From Nematopogon swammerdamellus (Eukaryota > Arthropoda > Insecta > Lepidoptera > Adelidae): a DNA stretch of 64,000 bases. Numbering within the stretch: the stretch's first letter is position 1; each line of letters starts with the position of its first letter. The stretch spans positions 2,294,001 through 2,358,000 of the forward strand of contig OX336359.1 in assembly GCA_946902875.1 (NCBI GenBank), read 5' to 3'. This document shows, one piece after another, positions 42,420 through 52,655 of this stretch. The position numbers were made by a program, and so were the translations under genes. The notes beneath the pieces were generated by a model. It did no database searches. It saw only the letters and a program-made list of their open reading frames with translations, and was not told the DNA's origin.

Positions 42420-42655
42420 AGTCAAAGCAGCCCTGCACAGGGCAGTGAGTGAGTATTGTTCTGTCGCGCAGCTGGGGAGCCACCACGGAGCGGGGTAGCT
42501 AGCTCCCCCGACCTCAGCCGACCCCCTGCACAGCGGGGAAGGAAATGTGCGCTTTGGCGACGGCTGTCAATGAAAATGTCGTTGCCTTTGCTGGAAGACT
42601 TGAGGTCAATCATGCTGAAAGTTAGAGGATTCATGGAGAAAGCAACCAGGCCCGG
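42420..42655 (+). repeat. GC-rich duplicated segment, copy 1
   Basis: CAGCTGGGGAGCCACCACGG, TAGCTAGCTCCC, TGTGCGCTTTGGCGACGGC and AATGAAAATGTCGTTGCC correspond to CAGCTTGGGAGCGAGAAGCG, TAGCTCGCGACCC, TGTGTGCTTCGGCGACGG and AACGAATATGTCATTATCC at 43115-43255. The function is unknown. Confidence 0.6.
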
Positions 42656-43070
42656 ACAAGACTAGATAATACATAACAAGGCGAGGCAAGACAAAACAAG
42701 ACGATGTTAAACAAATAAGACGACGTAGGTAATACATTAGGACAAGACAAAACAAGACGATGTAATACATTATGACAAGACAAAACGAGACAATGGAAGA
42801 CATAATAAGACGATGTACGACAAAATACGACGAAGTGAGAATACATTAGGACAAGACAAAACAAGACGATGCAATACATTATGTTAAGACAAAACGAGAC
42901 AATGTAATACAATACAACTCGATGTAGGTAATAAATTAGGACAAGACAAAACAAGACCATGTAAGACAAAACAAGACTGTGTAAGACATAACACTACAAG
43001 ACAAGAAAACAGAACAAAACTAAATTAAAACAAAAAAAGACAAAACAGAAGACGACTAAATTAAAACAAA
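42655..43070. repeat. GACAA-rich minisatellite
   Basis: Irregular units around GACAAGACAAAACAAGACGA and TGTAATACATTA, strongly asymmetric (A/G/C with few T on the plus strand). It separates the two duplicated GC-rich segments. Confidence 0.8.
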
Positions 43071-43079
43071 ATGCCTGGC

Positions 43080-43300
43080 AGCCCTATACACTACAGAGTA
43101 TTGTAATGTCACACAGCTTGGGAGCGAGAAGCGTGGAGCTGGGTGGGTAGCTCGCGACCCCCCCCCCCCGTAGCGGGGAGCACAATGCCTAGCAACCTGT
43201 CGTCTGTGGGAATGTGTGCTTCGGCGACGGTCAACGAATATGTCATTATCCTTGATGTGAGACTTTGGGCACAGAATAGAAAAGAGTACTCCGTACAGAA
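43080..43300 (+). repeat. GC-rich duplicated segment, copy 2
   Basis: Diverged partner of 42420-42655, including a C run at about 43160. 43300-43870 shows no further recognised feature. Confidence 0.55.
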
Positions 43301-43870
43301 GCTGCTCTGTACAAACACTCACAAAGAAATAGCTACTCTGCGACGACGCGATAAAGTACAAATTGACTCGCACAGAGCTGCATGCCTAAACACGATAACT
43401 GCCTACATTTCGCTTCTCTTTCTGTCGTGTAACTCTATCTCGAAAGCGCGTCGTTCAGCGCGTCTAAGGGCTGTGTCTTTGTGCTGTCTTATTGTGAGGA
43501 ATAAAATGAAGATGATACCTACCAACTTTTATCGTTCTAGCTACCAACGATACGATATTTAGGTACGGCAAATTCATGCGAACAAATTCATGCATGCGTT
43601 AGCGTCACAATTAGTTTCTCACATCGAAGCGTGCATTGCGTGCAACCTTCCAGTGATAGTTTTGTTTGATCAATAAATTTAATGATCAATGATCATCTAC
43701 AATGTACTTAATATCTTTATACAAATTAGGCCATACATACCACGCTGTTCGGCGTCATCTAACTAATGTTATTGGCAATATGATATTATTTTTAAATCTA
43801 TGACCTCCTACTAATATGAATAAATAAATTACTAGAAATAAATCAAAATGCTACTAAACAAAACACTTAC

Positions 43871-43967
43871 CTTTCTTCGTCTCTCGGCAATGAAAAAAAG
43901 ACAAGTTTTCATTTGTCTTTTGACTTTTGCACCCGTCCACTGCACAATAATTACGTGATTTCGACAT
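43871..43967 (-). pseudogene. THAP zinc-finger first exon, minus strand
   Basis: ATG (complement of 43965-43967) opens MSKSRNYCAVDGCKSQ, then NENLSFFHCRETKK, a good THAP start with C-x4-C and FFH. It ends in phase 1 at donor GTAAGT, just like the THAP exon at 21876. No later exon is found within the 300 bp on its downstream side. It may be a remnant of a P-like transposase or the first exon of a host THAP gene extending out of recognisable range. Confidence 0.55.
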
Positions 43968-44281
43968 TTTCTAAATTCGAAAGCGCCACGCGCCCGGTCT
44001 GGCTGGATAGCAGCAGCCCACTGTTAATTGTAGATTAGTCGGTACGCCAAGCGGTAGGCATTTAACTCGCGACCTTGAGCGAGTGACGAAGGCCTGCTTT
44101 GGGGTTTAGTTTTGGAGTTTTGGGGTCCAAAAATTCGATGTAGGTGCCCGAATATTTTTGCGGATTTAAAAAGTGCATAGATATTTATATATTTTTTCTA
44201 ATGGAACGAAGGTATGATAGGCAACTTCACTGGGATAGTTAATGGATGATTTAGCCAACCATGCCAGTCAGTGTTCGTAAA

Positions 44282-44345
44282 AAATGGCGGGCAAGTGCGA
44301 GTCGGACTTGCGCATCGAGGGTTCCGCACCATGAAGTAATTGGCC
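44282..44345 (+). repeat. Repeat C scrap
   Basis: GGGCAAGTGCGAGTCGGAC, GAGGGTTCCGCACCATG; only the first 60 bp are present. 44345-44585 has no feature. Confidence 0.5.
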
Positions 44346-44584
44346 AGTTTTTATTATTTGTTATTTTACTTTAGAGTTTGCACTATAATCACCCGAAGTT
44401 TGACGCTTGCATGTGTTACTGTTTTTACGATAGAACATAAACAAGGAAACGTTGAAAAACACGTTTCTTGTGTAAGCACCCCTCTTAATTTTTCTTTACA
44501 GATACGAAACCCCGAAAAGTTTGTTTGAAAGTTCAGAATTTTTTCAGACATGTCGCTGTAGAAAGAAACACCGACATAAGGATC

Positions 44585-44935
44585 TTTTTTTATTATTATT
44601 GAAAGAGCGACATGTGGCTCCGGCCAAGTGGCTAACGACGCCCATGGACATTCGGTCTTATGCGAGGGTTGCGAATGCCTTGTCGGCCTGATAGGTGCCT
44701 ATTCACGCCCCTCTTGAAGGACCCGCGATCCAGAGTTTACCGGTTCTGTAGAGGAAAGATCTGCAGAACCGGTTGGTTTGGTACGCATTCGCGGCAAGTC
44801 CAGGGTGTTGGGATTGTTGGGATTCAATCTCTGCCCAGTGCGCGTAGTGCGGAGGTGAAAAGGGGATTGCGGGATCGCGTTAAACAGCTCCTCCGAGGAG
44901 CACTCGCCATGGAAAGGAATAAACGATAGAACACA
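44585..44935. repeat. Repeat E, longest copy
   Basis: GAAAGAGCGACATGTGGCTC, TGGCTAACGACGCCCATGGA, GCGAATGCCTTGTCGGCCTG, then ~220 bp ending CCATGGAAAGGAATAAACGA. A similar end, CCCATGGAATAAGCGATAGAAC, occurs at 60220-60241, suggesting a LINE 3' region. Confidence 0.55.
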
Positions 44936-44974
44936 CTAATTTTATCATCATCAATATCAATCATTAATATCAAT

Positions 44975-45840
44975 ATCATCATCAATTAAATCTGTAAGGG
45001 ATGGTCATGGAGTAAGTTACTTTGTTTTATGAGATAATGCCTTTGTAGACTCTATGTACCTATGATACTAAAACTTAGTACCGTGTGGGGTCGGTACTTA
45101 AAAAGAATAGCCCCACTGCATCTCTCCCCGTCGCATGTCGTAAAAGTCGACTAAGGGATAAGAAAATTCGTCAGCCTCGGTAGCTCAGTGGCGCGGTTGG
45201 TTAGTCAACTGTTAAGCAACGCTGAGCGCGGTCAGTGATTGGATGGGTGACCGCTCGACCGTTGGAGGCTGACCGTGGGTCGGATTCCACGTTAAACTGT
45301 AGGTCCCTTCCCTTCTTACCTTACTAGGTGGTAGGGTTTATCCCGGCCGGGTTTGTACCACCGCACTGAACGAAACGTCGGTCGAAACGAGTATGTAAAT
45401 AGTTGGTGTTTTCCGTCCAGTTTAGTGTAGCCGACATGAAATGAAGGGAAGCACTGACATGGCACCTAGTTCACCCTGTGTTATGGGCTGACATCACGGA
45501 TGTTGTAGGTGATGTAGCCAACCGTGTCAGGGTCCACAAAAAAAAAAACTAAATTGACAATTTTTAGAAATCTTTTCTGTATGTAAGTTGTAAGTACCTA
45601 TGTATGTTCCTCCATAACTCTTAAACCGATCATCCGAATACGATGAAACTTAGTACCAACACATTTTACTATACGGCGAGCTATACGGGTAACGCTAAGA
45701 TGTGGCTCTCATACAAACCGAATTGTTCCGCGCGCCGAAATAAAGGTGTACATTAGCGGGCTTACTTACTTTCTTCTTTTTAAATACGAATTTCACGCGA
45801 GCGAAGCCGCGATCAAAAGCTAGTACTATAATAAAAATTT
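44975..45840 (+). repeat. Repeat K, split by the composite retroposon
   Basis: AAATCTGTAAGGGATGGTC to GATACTAAAACT (ends 45075), then the insertion, then AAACTAAATTGACAATTTT and on to CGCGCGCCGAAATAAAGG. Its uninterrupted relative is at 22215-22575. Confidence 0.8.
45076..45545 (+). mobile_element. Composite retroposon B(5')-A, copy 1
   Basis: Starts TAGTACCGTGTGGGGTCGG, the first ~90 bp of repeat B through GTCGACTAAGGGATAAG. It is joined to a full-length SINE A (GCCTCGGTAGCTCAGTGG head, AAGCAACGCTGAGCGCGGTC 5S-like part, body, poly(A)). AAACT flanks both ends. The target without insertion is seen at about 22330-22350. There is no second break between the B and A parts, so they moved as one unit of ~470 bp. 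Confidence 0.85.
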
Positions 45841-46039
45841 ATAAACTAACGTGTTTGTAGACAGCGATATAATGCAAGCTAGCGAAAATGCGGGAATGTG
45901 TCTCCTAGCGAACCAGGGTGTGTATGTGTGTGTGCCGTGTGTGTGTGCTTGCGTGTGACGCATCGGTGACAGTGTGTGAACGGCTGGAGTGAATGTGGAA
46001 TGTGGAGGAGGCAGGAGAGTGACTCAATTTATAATTTTA

Positions 46040-46254
46040 TACTGCACAAAACTGAACAACATCTTTTGCTTTTGAGAACACATCGGTTCTCAAAATCATT
46101 TCTTTGTCGCACTGCTGCTAGAGCGTCTGGAACGAGGTCTGGAACTGTCTCCCGGCGAGTGTGATTCCCGAATCCTTTAACCTGTGTGACTTCAAACGTC
46201 GTATCAACGGGCTAGACAGCCTAGCAACAGTCCGCAAATCTGCTGGTATGGCGC
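46040..46254 (+). pseudogene. LINE family F, C-terminal tail
   Basis: Frames give FSKSFLCRTAAR, VWNCLPASVIPESF and DFKRRINGLDSLATVRKSAG, a typical LINE C-terminus. It continues after the Harbinger insertion at 47038. An uninterrupted relative is at 56200-56378. Confidence 0.75.
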
Positions 46255-46432
46255 CTAAAGCCTAGTTCACATTGGTAGAGTTAGCGGTAGAGTTAGTAGG
46301 GCGAGTACTAAATAGTCCCCTCACTCTACCAATGTAGACGCAATCGGTAGAGTAGAGTACTAGAACTTGGTAGAGTAGAGTGGATAGCAAGGTGGTAGAG
46401 TAGCTCCAATACTTGTTTCCCCCACCACCCGC

Positions 46433-46723
46433 CTACTCTACTCTACCGGCCACTCGCCCGCGTGTGGACATGTTTTGACTAAAAAGTAGCTTCTCAAAGT
46501 TATTAGGAGTCATTCTCAAACACAATTTAAACTCCTGTGCATTTTCTTCAGTGAGTTCTTTCAAAAGGAGTGCAGACGCTCCGTGCGTTTCTCTTCTTTT
46601 GATCCAACCTCGAGTCCATATTCGTTTCTTTTCGTTCTGTTCTTCTTCCAGAGCTAAAGTAATTTTCCCCAGCAAAACACCAGAAAGATTTATTAAAGAG
46701 TTTCTAATTGCAGAACGACGCAC
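46433..46723 (-). pseudogene. Harbinger transposase N-terminal fragment
   Basis: The minus-strand frame reads RRSAIRNSLINLSG, RIWTRGWIKRRETHGAS and LKELTEENAQEFKLCLRMTP, the N-terminal region of HARBI1/ALP1-like transposases (pattern W-x-R-x-W, R-x2-x-GA, EL-x-E, F-x4-RM). The catalytic DDE domain is missing. The related frame in copy 2 is 53840-54256. Confidence 0.7.
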
Positions 46724-46863
46724 GGCGGGCGATGCTCATTGTAGTGCTTTTATCTTACACTGCCTACTCTACTCTACCACCCTACTTTTGCGTGTGGACG
46801 GCTACTCTACCGAAACCAGTAGAGTTAGTAGGGCAAAATAGTAGGTATTCCACTCTACCGCTG

Positions 46864-47010
46864 AGGCCCACTTGCACCAACACGAGTTTAAAGTTAAGTA
46901 GTGAGTTATGGATTTAAACGCGGTTCCCACAGTCAAAGGGTGCTAGCTTAAACTGGTTTAGCGAGTTAAACTGGTTTATATATTAAATTTGTGTTGGTGC
47001 AAGTGGGCCT
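46864..47010. mobile_element. Nested MITE with AGGCCCACTTGCACCAACAC ends
   Basis: Perfect 20-bp inverted ends around a ~107-bp interior. It is absent from Harbinger copy 2, so it inserted after that family amplified. Such GGCCCACTTGCACC ends are common in lepidopteran MITEs. Confidence 0.8.
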
Positions 47011-47037
47011 AACTCTACTAATGTGAACTAAGTTTAA

Positions 47038-47241
47038 CTGAGCGCGGTTTCGCGAGGAGATGTGTCTTGGATCTGTCGACTGCACCATTGGTCCCTCGGC
47101 AAAGAGCTACCCATGTTGATTTACAATGGGGCCGGCTCGTTCCTCCTCCAGCGCGTCTGTCTGGCCGTGCAGAGAGGGAACGCTGCGAGCATTATGGGGG
47201 CCTTTCCGTTGTCGGTGCCCATGGATTTCTATCTCATTTAA
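47038..47241 (+). pseudogene. LINE F 3' end and family G C-terminal tail
   Basis: 47038-47120 continues LINE F (CTGAGCGCGGTTTCGCGAGG, GACTGCACCATTGGTCCCTC). 47127-47241 encodes AGSFLLQRVCLAVQRGNAAS and IMGAF, then a stop, a fourth copy of the family G tail (compare RVSLAIQRGNAASVLGTF). 47242-48065 is AT-rich spacer. Confidence 0.7.
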
Positions 47242-47795
47242 TGGGCACCGAGACGTCTCGTTGGTGGCTCCCGGCAACGCTGTAATTCCGGCTCGCCTTT
47301 CCCTGGGCGATTTTTTATTATTAATTTTTTTAGGTATAGTTTAAATTTTTGTAACTTAGTTTAGTTTGTTAGTTTAATATAATAGGTTTAGTTAGATTTA
47401 TATTAATTAAATAGTACCTATTTTATGTTTCTTCTATTATATTAAATTTACATGTACTACAACGAAAAAGTTATACAATTGTTAGATGTTACTAAAAGCT
47501 GCACAGAGGTTTAGATAGGATAGGCATATGCTGTCATAATTTTCGATGCCGCATAATTAAATGCACCTACTTAATTAAGATGAAAGAGAACATTGAAACG
47601 AAACATGTAGGTAAATTTATTATAGCTAAGCCAAAATATGCGTTGAACTTTGAAAGTTTTTTATAATTAACCTTTGGACCAATATCTGAAACTTTGTGTC
47701 ATTCCTTCCATAGGTTTCCAGATAATCTCTCACAGTTACAAGGTTACTAGGTACTAATTCCATATTCAAAAATCCGGATCCCGCTGCGTGCGCGC

Positions 47796-47872
47796 GCAGG
47801 CAGCCAGCCAGCCAGCACTCCACGAGGCAGGCAGCGTGCGTGAGACCGACCGACCGACCGACCGACCGCTGT
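47796..47872. repeat. (GCCA)n and (CGAC)n microsatellites
   Basis: AGCCAGCCAGCCAGC followed after ~40 bp by repeated CGAC units (GACCGACCGACCGACCGACC). Confidence 0.85.
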
Positions 47873-48065
47873 GTACACTACACCTAACTTCTCTCGTCGC
47901 GTCAACTTTACCACCTTCATAAACTTTTTACCGGAGTACAACGAAGCCCTAAGATAATAATATTCTTTATCTTAGACGAAGTTATTTCGGCAGTGTATAT
48001 ATCTGCGTATGATCGTTTTATCCTTCACAGGGCCTAAACTACATAACTATACATTATATACCACA

Positions 48066-48355
48066 ACATGTTCGGTTCGGATTCCACGTTAAACTGTAGG
48101 TCCCTTCCCTTCTTACCTTACTAGGTGGTAGGGTTTATCCCGGCCGGGTTGGTACCACCGCACTGAACGAAACGTCGGTCGAAACGGCTATGTAAATAGT
48201 TCGTGTTTTCCGTCCAGTTTAGTGTAGCCGACATGAAATGAAGGGAAGCACTGACATGGCACCTAGTTCACCCTGTGTTATGGGCTGACATCACGGATGT
48301 TGTAGGTGATGTAGCCAACCGTGTCAGGTTCCATAAAAAAAAAAAAAAAAAAAAT
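48066..48355 (+). mobile_element. SINE A, 5'-truncated
   Basis: GGTTCGGATTCCACGTTAAAC to GTGTCAGGTTCCATAAAAAA. It shares the diagnostic bases CCGGCCGGGTT, CCAGTTTAGTGTAGCC and ACCCTGTGTTATGG with the A part of the composite retroposons, so it belongs to the same subfamily. Confidence 0.8.
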
Positions 48356-48808
48356 GTATGATTTCTACTTTGAGGCATTGTTGGATTAATTAACGTTGAT
48401 CGAAAATGGTGTACTTAGTCGGGCGTAAAAAAATTCCAGGGAGCCCTCACGGAGAGTTGTACGTATGCCTGGCGTCAGATGTCAAAATGGGTTTTTGGCG
48501 TTTTAATTTATCAGAAACTATTACAATCTGCGTTTTTTTTTATGTCTATTGTCTTTTTAAGACATTTTGTCCAGTGCCAGTGTAAAGTTAGTGAAGATTC
48601 ATAGTAAGTAATGCATGTGTGGCCAATTAAAAGTAAAACAAATCTGACTGATGAAGGCGGTAGAGTCTAGAAAAACACAAAGACAACATCACAACATACA
48701 AAAAAAATACACTTATCTGGAATAAGTAGTTCAGAAACCGAAAATTTGATATGAATGTAAAATGTGGGATTGTCCTCGGGATTGTCACAGGAGGCTAATT
48801 AGATTATT
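48356..48808. other. AT-rich spacer
   Basis: No gene or repeat recognised. Confidence 0.4.
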
Positions 48809-48809
48809 T

Positions 48810-49085
48810 GACGTGATGACGTCACGTCTTATAAATTGATGAGCACCGGCTGCACGCACGAAAGCGTGTCACGTTGATATTCAAAGATACCATGGAAACG
48901 TCTTAAGAAGTAAAACTGTCAAGATCAGACAACAGAAGTTTATTGATGGCCAGTCACAAGATGATTAATCTTTCTACTGGAAATAGAAATTACTGATCTT
49001 TAATCTATGTACTACGATTATTCCACGTCATCACGTAAAACTATCGTCCGTAAACCGACTTTACAGACAACCAATTTTTTTTCTA
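48810..49085 (+). repeat. Repeat L, copy 2
   Basis: GACGTGATGACGTCACGTC to CCGACTTTACAGACAACC, matching 26490-26820. The following 49090-49540 is partly GC-rich ((GTGC)n and CGCCGCC runs) with open frames on both strands that look compositional. Confidence 0.7.
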
Positions 49086-49543
49086 ATGAATCAGGATGTG
49101 CGTGCCAATGTGTAGTAGATGGGGTTTTTAGTTTGGTTTCTCTCTGTGTGTGTGTCGTGCGTGCGTGTCGTGCGTGCGTATGTGCAGCGTGGCGTGGCGT
49201 GTCGTGTCGCTATCTGACGGTCCCGTCTCTTGGTCGTCGTCGTCCCCGCCGCCCGTCGCGTCGCGTCGTCCGTCGCCGCCTCCTCCGCGCCGCCGCCAGC
49301 CACCGACACGATTGCTATCCATTTCTGGCTCCCGGTTTTTTTAATACACTCGAGGTTAGGTTAGATTTCACCTACTATCCATTTATCCGCGTGGTGAGAT
49401 AACTGGGAAACGAGATAAAAGAGTTTCGCTACAAATTGATTGAGGGTGAAAACCAAAGATTTTACTCTAGTCGCCGGCTCCAATTTTAACTGACAATCCT
49501 GAGGCTCAGAGTGCCAGAACTGCTACTGTGCCGGCGTTACTCA

Positions 49544-49652
49544 CTCGCCGATGTGAGTATGAGAAACGATCTCACTCAACCAATCAGAAGGCGTTCTATG
49601 AGGCATCCGGCTATTGGTTGAAATATGCGAGTAGTTAGCGAGTGAGTTCAGA
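49544..49652. repeat. Short palindrome, possible MITE
   Basis: TTACTCACTCGC mirrors GCGAGTGAG; inside, CAACCAATCAG mirrors CTATTGGTTG. About 108 bp. Confidence 0.45.
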
Positions 49653-49718
49653 GGGCTACTAGGCAAAACATCACATCATATTTTATTTATTATCCTAACT
49701 ATAGCCATATTTCAATAG

Positions 49719-52076
49719 CGAGGGCTTACTTCAAGAATGCACTATGTCAAAAAAATTCGATTTTGACTTAATTATACAGTTTTGTTCATAATTTTTTGCG
49801 CTACATTCTTCAAAAACACATTAAGTCGTACACTGACGAGATCCAAAGATAGCTATAGCATTAAGTCATAATATCACTACTTTGTACAAGCAAAAAGCAA
49901 AGAAATTATAGTCAACGTAAATACACTAAGTACAATTTAGTGCCCTACTGTAAATGTTTTTTATGTAAATCGCAAAAAGTTATTCTTCTGGAATGCATTA
50001 AGTCTACTTAGTGTTATTTCAAAAATACAATTTCGATAATTCGTGGTAGAATACTATTCTACAATAAAGCATTAAGTGACTTAATGCATTTCATGTTGCG
50101 GTTTTGGCTTACTGGGACTTAACGAAATCATTTTCAAAAAGACATTAAGTCACTTAGTGCATTTACGAAGATGCGATTTTTAGAAACGTCGTCAAAAACG
50201 TACTGCGAAAAACACTAAGTCGGACTTAATGTATTCTTGGCGATATTACTTGAAGTGGTTGTTGTTAACAACTATACTGGCCGATGCATTAAATCGACAT
50301 AAATTAGAATTGTGTACTTGCAATACTGAATCGTGGATGACACCTCAAGCATTCGCTGAGTGAATTTGTTAGTGAGCTATTGTAATTTGAGGTTATCTAG
50401 TTAAAAAAGTTTTTTTTTTTAGCAAAATGAAGGAAGCGTTTTCACTCTGGTAATCGTGATTGATAGAAGAAGATCAACACAACTAGTTTAGTCGCAACCA
50501 TCATTGTAATTCACTGAAAAATTCTAATACTGCCCTTAAAACTGTCTTTTTAATCAACGATGCAATTAGAGAAGCTGCAGAGGCTTACCTCCAAGGATAT
50601 TACGGATTGTATACGCTAAACCCACGGCCACCACTGAAGCCATACTCTGTCTCAACGCTGGACCTATGTGTCAAACAGGAGGCAGCGGCGTCCGCTTCAG
50701 ACTCAAGGTACTAGGATTATGAAAAGGGGACGAACCGGTAAAGCACACAAGTGTCCTGCACACGGTGTGCAGTGAACTACCCTTATTAAGGACCAACCCC
50801 CGGCCCATCTAGTGAGACGGAACTAAGAATCTTCACAGACGGGTCACGGACAAGCAGTTGGACCGGTGCGGGCATTTTCTCATGGGAGCTGAACATTAAT
50901 AGATTAGTACGACTTGGTGCACACTCAACAGTTTTCCAAATGGAAGTAATCGGGGTGCTACAAGCGGCAACCGCTGGGACTGAGATGGGCGTATGTCAAG
51001 CATACTGCACTACAACAAAACATGCTCGGCGAGTACAGAGAGTACAGAGATACTCTCAGACAGCGCAGCGACTCTTATATCACTGAAGAGCAAGAGGTGT
51101 ACCTCAGGCCTGGTACTTCAATGTCATGAGGCCCTGGAGAAGGTTTCAGGTAATAATAACAAGGTGATCCTCCAGTGGATAAAAGGCCACAACGATGACG
51201 ACAGAAATGACAGTTCTGATGACGTCGCCCGAAGAGGCTCCAGAACTATACCCAAAGGAGCGGAACCCGTGATAATCACGACGCGTCGACATCACGGAAA
51301 CACAGGGACATATGGAAGGGCCTCGTAGAGTGCAGACAGTCGAGAGCTGCTCTTCCTAAACCAGACCGAAGGCTGGCTCTGAAGCTTATCAATCTGGCCC
51401 GGGCTAAGCTGAGAATAGCCGTTGGTCTTATGAGCGGCCACTGCTCACTAAATAAACATCTACACACCGTGGGTAATACGGATAGTCCACCGTGCAGGGG
51501 ATGTTTGGCGACGTATGAAATGACCGAGCATGTTTTGTTGGAGTGCAGTGTGTTTGACAACCAACGAAGGGACGTACTCCGTTCTCCATCTTCCGTTGCA
51601 GCGGTCTGCAGACGCCCCAGTCGAATTGTGGCTTTCTTCCATGAAAGGCATTCCATGACATAGCCTGGCTGGGGTAGCTGGAGATCGCGGGGTTTTTCAC
51701 AAGGTCCCCAACCAAGCGGGACTAGTTTGCAGGCCTAGAGCCAACCCCAAACCAAAGCACCAACAACAACTGTCTTTTTCATTAAATGACTATAAGTCTT
51801 AACACAGTATTTTTATTTTACTGCAAAATTAATCATCAAACAAAATACACTAAGTCAGTACCTTCTCCTACACTTTTGAATAAAACGTGGTATTGTGTTA
51901 ACATATAATTTTTTTCTTTAATAACATTTTTAACCTCGATAGATAATAAATCTCGGTACATAATACTGATATTGTAAATATAAGTACATTTTTTTATTTT
52001 TATTTTGTAAACTTTAAATCTTGATTATCTCAAAACTACTTTTTCTGACTTAATGCATTCTTGAAATAAGCCCTCG
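49719..52076. mobile_element. TIR element with iterated internal palindromes, split by a LINE
   Basis: The ends CGAGGGCTTACTTCAAGAAT and ATTCTTGAAATAAGCCCTCG are inverted over ~31 bp with few mismatches; ATAG flanks both sides. The inner TIR motif GCATTAAGTC recurs inside, often as a palindrome (GCATTAAGTGACTTAATGC at 50069), at about 49924, 49996, 50070, 50143, 50213 and 50287, i.e. every 70-74 bp. No transposase is present. Without the LINE insertion the element is ~1.1 kb. Confidence 0.8.
50552..51767 (+). pseudogene. R1/Jockey-like LINE 3' fragment with RNase H domain
   Basis: Shifting frames show MQLEKLQRLTSK and TEAILCLNAGPMC (post-RT region), then RNase H motifs RIFTDGSRTSS, VFQMEVIGVLQAA, EILSDSAATL and WIKGHND. 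The last is a C-terminal zinc-knuckle-like GHCSLNKHLHTVG, CRGC, HVLLEC. AACTGTCTTTTT flanks both ends (50540-50551 and 51768-51779), a 12-bp target duplication. The 3' end is CAACAACAAC without poly(A). Stops and frameshifts make it dead. Confidence 0.85.
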
Positions 52077-52089
52077 ATAGATCCTTCCT

Positions 52090-52312
52090 TTAATAAAATC
52101 CAACGTCTGCTTTCTGTATGTCTGTCTGTCCGCTTATAACTCGAGAACCACTGAACCGATTTTAATACAGTTTGCTTCTACGGATAGCTTGATTGGTCCT
52201 ATCAATCAATTAATTATAGGGTACATTTCATCACGTTAAATGGCTTATGAGGTTAGCAGAGAAGTCAAACATGAGAGCGGGCGGAGCCGCGGGCACAGCT
52301 AATAAACTATAA
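52090..52312 (+). repeat. Repeat D, plus copy
   Basis: ATAAAATCCAACGTCTGC to GCCGCGGGCACAGCTAATAA. Confidence 0.75.
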
Positions 52313-52320
52313 TTTATATG

Positions 52321-52655
52321 CTTTTTTTTATGGAAACTGACACGGTTGGCTACATCACCTACAACATCCGTGATGTCAGCCCATAACACCTGGTGAACTA
52401 GGTGCCACGTCAGTGCTTCCCTTCGGTCGTGCCGGCTACACTGAACTGGACGGAAAACACAAACTATTTACATAGCCGTTTCGACCGACCTTTCATTCAG
52501 TGCGGTGGTACCAACGCGGGCGGGTTAAACCCTACCACCTAGTAATATAAGAAGGCAGTCATATGCCTTAGTCGGCTTTTACGACATACACGGGGAGAGA
52601 TGCAGTGGGGCTATTCTTTTAAAGTACCAGCCTCACACGGTAGTGCGACAGGGAC
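52321..52655 (-). mobile_element. Composite B(5')-A, internally deleted, minus
   Basis: Reading the minus strand: TACCGTGTGAGGCTGGTAC, CATCTCTCCCCGTGTATGTC and GCCGACTAAGGC (B start), then directly ACTAGGTGGTAGGGTTTAAC and the rest of A to the poly(A). The tRNA/5S head of A is missing, so this may be a deleted third copy or an independent fusion. No clear target duplication. Confidence 0.6.

Larger units (their letters stand above)
46258..47034. mobile_element. PIF/Harbinger element, non-autonomous, copy 1
   Basis: TIRs AGCCTAGTTCACATT and AATGTGAACTAAGTT; TAA target duplication at 46255-46257 and 47035-47037. Subterminal GGTAGAGT motifs are repeated at both ends. It sits inside LINE F; the empty site CCTAACTGAGCG is visible at about 56278-56289. 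A nested MITE occupies 46864-47010. Confidence 0.85.

Noticed and set aside
42606..42969. Cys/Leu-rich minus-strand ORFs (e.g. SFCLVIMYYIVLFCLVLMYY) resembling membrane proteins
   Set aside because: They are translations of the GACAA-rich minisatellite; hydrophobicity follows from the repeat composition.
43520..43540. TTTTATCGTTCTAG as a TIR of a P-type element around the second THAP exon
   Set aside because: It has the orientation of a right end but lies to the left of the exon, and no matching partner or target duplication was found.
45180..45300. Possible genuine tRNA or 5S rRNA gene
   Set aside because: The A box, 5S-like segment and B box lie within a repeated SINE with poly(A) tail; no complete cloverleaf or full 5S sequence is present.
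48356..48808. Search for an exon in the spacer before repeat L
   Set aside because: No open frame with splice signals or recognisable motif.
49007..49402. 131-codon ORF and antisense partners in a GC-rich stretch
   Set aside because: Built from (GTGC)n and CGCCGCC low-complexity DNA; open frames on both strands are compositional.
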